From Deltaproteobacteria bacterium (lineage in GTDB: Bacteria; Desulfobacterota; Desulfarculia; Adiutricales; Adiutricaceae), in contig JAISET010000234.1 in NCBI GenBank assembly GCA_031264015.1, forward strand, positions 1 to 32,077: a stretch of 32,077 bases of DNA, given 5' to 3'. Every line of letters begins with the position of its first letter. Within the stretch, counting starts at the first letter, position 1. A program made the translations under genes and the position numbers. The notes beneath the pieces were generated by a model. The model searched no databases, was not told the DNA's origin, and saw only the letters and a program-made list of their open reading frames with translations. Below are positions 28,085 through 32,077 of this stretch, in pieces.

Positions 28085-28264
28085 CCAGCCCCCGGCCGGG
28101 GGATATCGTCCCTGAAGACGGGGGGGATCGTCCCCGAAGACACGGGGGGGACCGCCGCCGGACAAGACCGCCTGTCGGCCGCCGTCGTCGTCATCATCAT
28201 TCGCCTTGGGCGGGCCGACGGCGTCCGCGTCCGGGCCAAAGTTATTCGCGGGGACGCCGATTAT

Positions 28265-28312
28265 AAAAAAAAGCCGTTTTGGAAGGCGTCGTCCGCCTCC
28301 AAAATGGCTTTT
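28265..28312. terminator. Bidirectional terminator hairpin
   Basis: GCCGTTTTGGAAGGCG (28273-28288) pairs almost perfectly with CGCCTCCAAAATGGC (28294-28308). Eight A's precede it and four T's follow. Read on the minus strand it has an eight-T tail, so it should mainly stop leftward transcription. Confidence 0.8.
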
Positions 28313-28868
28313 CAACACAAATAATCAACGAGTCAGCCGACGGTCCCCGCCCCCGTCACCATCGTCGCCTCTTATCCCTCGACTCCGACTTCCTGTCGAA
28401 CGCCAACTTTTAATCTTCCGTCGGAGCGCCGAACAACTCTTTATGGCAGGCGGTTTCATTGTCGGGCCCGGCGTTTTTTTTCATCCTGGGGCCGGGGAAT
28501 GAAAGGCCTGATTTACGAACAACATTCCTTACTTTGGAGTGAAATTCCTCGCCGGGAAATATTTTCAAACTCAAAAAGGCCGGCGGAGGCGAGACCGGGG
28601 ATGTTTTCGTCGTCCCGGCCGGGCTTGAGGGAGTCGGCGCGCATCCTGCTCGCGCGGCAAAAGGCGCGCCGACGAAAACTCCCCCTCTCGAGATCCTGAG
28701 CCGCCAAATTGACCGGCGTCCCGCCGCCGCCAAGACAAAAACCCGGAACGCCGGTTTTGGCGCCGTCGCCGGCGTCAAGCTCGGGACTCGACATTTGATA
28801 ATTTTGAAATTCTTTCTTGGGCGACGGGACAATTGTCGCTAAAAAATCAGGAGTCTTCAGTTTTTTTC

Positions 28869-28900
28869 ATAGACTCATAAACTTATAGACTCATATTATA
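28869..28900. repeat. 16-bp tandem duplication
   Basis: ATAGACTCATAAACTT is followed by ATAGACTCATATTATA; the first 11 bases are identical. The ACTCAT core also recurs in the array at 20675-20760. Confidence 0.7.
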
Positions 28901-28903
28901 ACA
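28895..28903 (-). promoter_or_regulatory. Leftward extended -10 promoter candidate
   Basis: On the minus strand, TGTTATAAT is a perfect -10 with a TGn extension, and GTGATT lies 17 bases upstream of the hexamer. It would produce a transcript of about 600 bases ending at the 28265-28312 terminator. Confidence 0.4.
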
Positions 28904-29096
28904 TCAGATTATTGATAATCACATCTTTTTTTCCAGATTGTCAAATCCGGGACTCAAAAAAAATCATCCCTCCCGCGACCTGGCGAAACTGTCGGACTTG
29001 CCGCCGGGGACTCCGGGACGCCGGAACGCCGGAACACTGGAACCCCGCGGCCGGGCGAACCGGCGGGCGAAGCGTCCCCGTCCCCGGCCGCGGCCC

Positions 29097-31526
29097 CTAG
29101 AGGACCACCCTGGGCCTGGCCCCGTCGGCCGGGCCCACTATGCCGTCGCGCTCCATGTCCTCGATGATGCGGGCGGCCCGGTTGTAGCCGATGCGCAGGT
29201 GGCGCTGGACGATGGAGACGGAGGCCCGGCCCTGCCTGCGGACCAGATCGACGGCCTCCTGGTACTTCTCGTCGCGGGGGCCGCCCCCGCCGTCCTCGTC
29301 GGCGTCCGGGGGGACCAGGCTCTCGACGTAGTCCGGGGGGCCCCAGCGGCGGACGTAGTCGGTGACCCGCCTCTTCTCCTCGTCGCTGACGTAGGCCCCG
29401 TGGAGGCGCAGGAGCTTGGCCGTGCCCGGGGGCATGAAGAGCATGTCGCCCTTGCCCAGGAGCTGCTCGGCGCCCATGCGGTCCAGGATGGTCTTGGAGT
29501 CCACCTTGCTGGTCACCTGGAAGGAGAGCCTGGTGGGCAGGTTGGCCTTGATGACCCCGGTCAGGACGTCGACGGAGGGCCTCTGGGTGGCCAGGATGAG
29601 GTGGATGCCGGCGGCCCGGGCCTTGGCGGCCAGCCTGGTGATGGCCACCTCCACGTCCTTGGGGGCCGTCAGCATCAGGTCGCTCAACTCGTCGATGATG
29701 ATGACCAGATAGGGCATGGGCTGGAGGTCGGGCGCCTCGGGGTCGGGGGCCCCGGCGGCCGCCTTTTTAACGAGCTCGTTGAAGCCCGCGATGTTGCGGA
29801 CGCCTTTCTCGGCCATCAGCTTGTAGCGGACGTCCATCTCGCAGACGGCCCACTTCAAGGCCGTGGTGGCCTCGGCGGGGTCGGTCAGCACCGGGTGCAG
29901 CAGATGCGGCAGGTCCTGGTACATGGCCATCTCCACGCACTTGGGGTCGATGAGCAGGAATCTGACCTGCTCCGGGCCCGCCTTGTAGAGGATGCTCATG
30001 ACCATGCAGTCCAGGCCCACGGACTTGCCGCTGCCGGTGGCCCCGGCGATCAGCAGATGCGGCATGCGGGCCAGGTCGGCCACCTGGGGGACCCCGGTGA
30101 TGTCCACGCCCAGGACCAGGCCCAGGGGCGACTTGATGTCCTGGAAGGCCTGGCCCTCGACGACCTCCCGCAGGGTCACCGTGGCGCGGTCCCGGTTGGG
30201 CAGCTCGAAGCCCAGGGCGGCCTTGCCGGGGATGGGGGCCACCACCCTGACCGAGGCCACCCGCATGGCCATGGCCAGGTCGTCGGCCAGGTTGACGATC
30301 TTGGCGATCTTGATGCCCGGGGCCGGCTGGAACTCGTACATGGTGATGACGGGGCCCGCGGAAACCTCGATGACCCGTCCCTCCACCCCGAACTCGGCCA
30401 GCTTGGTCTCCAGATGCCTGGCGTTCTCGAGCAGAGCCTCCCGGCCAAGGCCGGCGGCCCCCCCGGCCCGCAGCCTCTCGTCCGGCGGGTCCAAAAGGTC
30501 CGTCGACGGCAGCTCGTAGGGCGCCCCGTTGTAGGACTTGGGGTGCTCCTGCCGGCGTCCGAGCCCCGCCCCCGGCCGCCTCTTCTCGACGATGATGGGC
30601 TCCGAGACCGAGCCCAGGTCCAGGATGGGGTCGGAGTCGTCCTCGTAGTCGTAGTCCCGGGACTCGGGGGCCCCCCGGCCCCGCCCGCGCTTTTTCGGGC
30701 GCCGGACCGGCTCGTCCAGAAACAAAACGTCGTCGTCGTCCTCCTCCGCCCTCCGGCCCGCGGCCCGCCGGGAGCCGCCGCCGCCCGCCCGGCCGCCCCG
30801 CCCGGGGAACTCCCGGCCGTCGGACCGGCCGGGGGCGGGCTTGTTTTTACGGCCGGAGGCGTCGTAGGAAGACGACGACGAGGAAAAAATCCTGCCCGGC
30901 AGACGCGCCAGCGACGCCGGGGAGACCCCGGTGCCCGCGGCCAGGCCGGCCAGCATGACCACCGGCAGACAGATGTAGGAGCCCACCCTCCCGATGGCCG
31001 ACTCCAGCCCCCCGGCCAGAAAGGCGCCCACCAGGCCGCCCCCGGAGACGGACTCCCCGGGCCAGTAGACGTCCAAAGCGGGCCCGGGCCAGACGAGGGC
31101 GGCCAGGGAGAAGCAGGCGAACAAAGCCAGGAGCCAGCCCAGGGCCAGCCGGACGCCCCCCAGGCCGTCGGGACGACCCCGCAGGCAGACGCCGGCCAGG
31201 AAGACCAAAAAGGGCACGGGCCAGAAGGAGGCCAGCCCGAAGAGCCTGATCATGCGGTCGGAGAGATAGGCGCCCAGAAGACCGATGAGGTTTTGCGGCT
31301 CGGCCCCGTCCGGCAGCCCCAGGTCCCCCCCGCGGTGCGAGACCAGGGAGAGGAAGACCACCACCGAGAGGATCACCGCCAGCATGGCCGGCACCTCCGG
31401 AGGAAACATGGGCGCCGTCCGGGGCGCCGTCCGGGCCGCCGCCCGTCCCGGGGATTTGGACGTCCTGGACGACTTGGCCCGCCCCGACGTCTTGGCGGAA
31501 GTTTTTTTGTGTTTGGCTGGGGACAT
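29097..31526 (-). CDS. ftsK: DNA translocase FtsK/SpoIIIE
   Basis: A septal, hexameric ATP-driven DNA pump that clears chromosome termini during division. The protein is 809 residues from the ATG at 31526. Membrane helices lie near 46-63, 95-115, 126-146 and 181-200. The linker (205-345) is low-complexity, with a run of six Ser, Gly/Arg clusters and an Asp run. The motor has GATGSGKS (Walker A, 495-502), LVIIIDEL (Walker B, 607-614) and [10 protein letters not shown] (645-654). The winged-helix gamma domain (752-809) with [26 protein letters not shown] recognises KOPS-type DNA. The frame is open upstream to 31643, but that extension is Arg-rich with no ribosome site. MSPAKHKK is a typical FtsK start, with AGG just upstream. 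No other division genes are nearby. Confidence 0.95.
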   Translation of the reverse strand: MSPAKHKKTSAKTSGRAKSSRTSKSPGRAAARTAPRTAPMFPPEVPAMLAVILSVVVFLSLVSHRGGDLGLPDGAEPQNLIGLLGAYLSDRMIRLFGLASFWPVPFLVFLAGVCLRGRPDGLGGVRLALGWLLALFACFSLAALVWPGPALDVYWPGESVSGGGLVGAFLAGGLESAIGRVGSYICLPVVMLAGLAAGTGVSPASLARLPGRIFSSSSSSYDASGRKNKPAPGRSDGREFPGRGGRAGGGGSRRAAGRRAEEDDDDVLFLDEPVRRPKKRGRGRGAPESRDYDYEDDSDPILDLGSVSEPIIVEKRRPGAGLGRRQEHPKSYNGAPYELPSTDLLDPPDERLRAGGAAGLGREALLENARHLETKLAEFGVEGRVIEVSAGPVITMYEFQPAPGIKIAKIVNLADDLAMAMRVASVRVVAPIPGKAALGFELPNRDRATVTLREVVEGQAFQDIKSPLGLVLGVDITGVPQVADLARMPHLLIAGATGSGKSVGLDCMVMSILYKAGPEQVRFLLIDPKCVEMAMYQDLPHLLHPVLTDPAEATTALKWAVCEMDVRYKLMAEKGVRNIAGFNELVKKAAAGAPDPEAPDLQPMPYLVIIIDELSDLMLTAPKDVEVAITRLAAKARAAGIHLILATQRPSVDVLTGVIKANLPTRLSFQVTSKVDSKTILDRMGAEQLLGKGDMLFMPPGTAKLLRLHGAYVSDEEKRRVTDYVRRWGPPDYVESLVPPDADEDGGGGPRDEKYQEAVDLVRRQGRASVSIVQRHLRIGYNRAARIIEDMERDGIVGPADGARPRVVL

Positions 31527-31691
31527 GGACCTGCGGGGGAGCGGGCGTCGACCCGCCTCCCGGCCGGGACGACCGGGCGCCCGGGCGCGCGTGAAGAAAA
31601 AAAGGCGCCGGGGCGAAAAATATGAAAAAAAACGAGCGACCATTCAGGTCACTATTTTATAGGACCCCTGCTCCAAATCCGGGGCGCCCGG

Positions 31692-31720
31692 ATTATACCA
31701 GGTCCCGGGTCAGCTGGCCA
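31692..31720 (-). promoter_or_regulatory. ftsK promoter
   Basis: Minus strand: TGGTATAAT is a perfect extended -10 (hexamer 31697-31692), with TGGCCA (31720-31715, 4/6) 17 bases upstream. The leader to the chosen ftsK start is about 160 bases. A second, weaker -10-like TATAAAA lies at 31661-31655. Confidence 0.6.
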
Positions 31721-31874
31721 TATTGGAGGCTAGTAGTTCAGAGCCAAATTTTCAAAATTATCACCCTATGAGCGGCAAATTTGATCCATATGGCATATTA
31801 AGGACTAAAAATTAACATGCATTCCATCTGTAACATTCAATATATCCCAACACCTAGTCTTGGAAAAATAGTTG

Positions 31875-31903
31875 TTGACAAAATCTTACCAATGGTTTAT
31901 TTT
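31875..31903 (+). promoter_or_regulatory. Promoter candidate for the right-edge gene
   Basis: A perfect TTGACA (31875-31880) is followed after 17 bases by TATTTT (31898-31903, 4/6). It lies about 95 bases upstream of the partial gene at 31999. Confidence 0.45.
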
Positions 31904-31998
31904 ACATCTGAGAGTCATGGCTAGCTATGGACTATACCATGATCTTAGGAGCTTGCGACTTGACTTTTATCAAGACTTCATAATTTTTGGGAAGGTAC

Positions 31999-32077
31999 AT
32001 GAGGAAAAAAACCTCACAAATAAAGGCTAAGGACTATAAAGAAGCCGTCAATAAGATAGAATTCTTAGCTCGCTTCT
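31999..32077 (+). CDS. 5' fragment of an unidentified AT-rich gene
   Basis: An open frame of 26 codons from ATG 31999 to the window edge, starting MRKKTSQIKAKDYKEAVNKI and then EFLARF. GGGAAGG lies 3 bases upstream. The basic start and 'KEAV' segment vaguely recall transposase N-termini, but too little is present to assign it. Codon use is AT-rich and unlike every other gene in the window. Confidence 0.45.
   Translation, partial: MRKKTSQIKAKDYKEAVNKIEFLARF

Larger units (their letters stand above)
27891..29096. other. Gap between convergent tex paralogue and ftsK
   Basis: 1.2 kb without a convincing gene. It carries a terminator for the tex paralogue, a two-way terminator at 28265-28312, a 16-bp duplication and a leftward promoter candidate. 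A 93-codon minus frame (28794-28513) lies between the last two but lacks a good ribosome site. Confidence 0.5.
31730..32077. other. AT-rich segment of probably different origin
   Basis: GC content falls abruptly from about 31730 to the right edge. Unlike the AT-rich patches elsewhere, it continues into an apparent coding start with AT-rich codons (AAA, ATA, TTA, AAT). This is consistent with the edge of a mobile element or an acquired gene; no inverted repeats can be confirmed from one side. Confidence 0.5.

Noticed and set aside
28513-28794. 93-codon minus-strand protein
   Set aside because: Poor ribosome site and unremarkable composition; mentioned only as a possibility within a transcription unit.
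31527-31643. N-terminal extension of FtsK
   Set aside because: No ribosome site precedes the upstream ATG and the sequence is Arg-rich; MSPAKHKK at 31526 is a typical start. Not fully excluded.

Overview
The window is bacterial and chromosomal. Genes are very GC-rich, with G or C in most third codon positions. Intergenic DNA alternates between GC-rich low-complexity stretches and sharply AT-rich blocks. The gene set is a Gram-negative housekeeping one: periplasmic HtrA/DegQ protease, lipoprotein, MCP, Tex, TrmFO, four-helix FtsK. Together with a DUF1844 protein, this suggests a deltaproteobacterial (Desulfobacterota-like) organism. That placement is an inference from gene families and is only moderately secure. 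By my count only about two thirds of the window is coding, which is low for a free-living bacterium.

Layout. 910-5510 (+): glycogen synthase GlgA, then a GH57/DUF3536 glycosidase, together an alpha-glucan module. 6453-8489 (+): a transducer (MCP) closed by a strong terminator. 11329 down to 9149 (-): a DUF1844 protein, then a DegQ-type protease, behind a good sigma70 promoter and ending in a terminator. 12196-13800 (+): a GntR/UTRA regulator followed by a corrinoid-binding protein. 16899 down to 14295 (-): an 80-residue zinc-ribbon protein behind a perfect consensus promoter, then a membrane-anchored DUF2726 protein. 18191-20570 (+): trmFO overlapping a TPR lipoprotein. 20954-27890 (+): two Tex paralogues separated by 2 kb without a convincing gene. 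31526 down to 29097 (-): ftsK. The last 340 bases drop suddenly in GC and contain the start of an unidentified gene that runs off the edge.

No complete novel pathway stands out. The most unusual signals are: (i) nearly every intergenic gap has its own short tandem repeat, mostly with a 14-24 bp period and unrelated in sequence between gaps; (ii) the second Tex has lost the conserved motif of its RNase H-like domain; (iii) the DUF2726 protein carries a long disordered linker with repeated x-Q-[ST]-Q-[ML]-like motifs; (iv) a TTGACA-17-TATAAT promoter with an overlapping palindrome and a hairpin leader precedes a tiny zinc-ribbon gene; (v) several promoter-plus-hairpin units lie in gaps without genes. 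Leucine TTA codons are rare and almost always precede a codon beginning with A.
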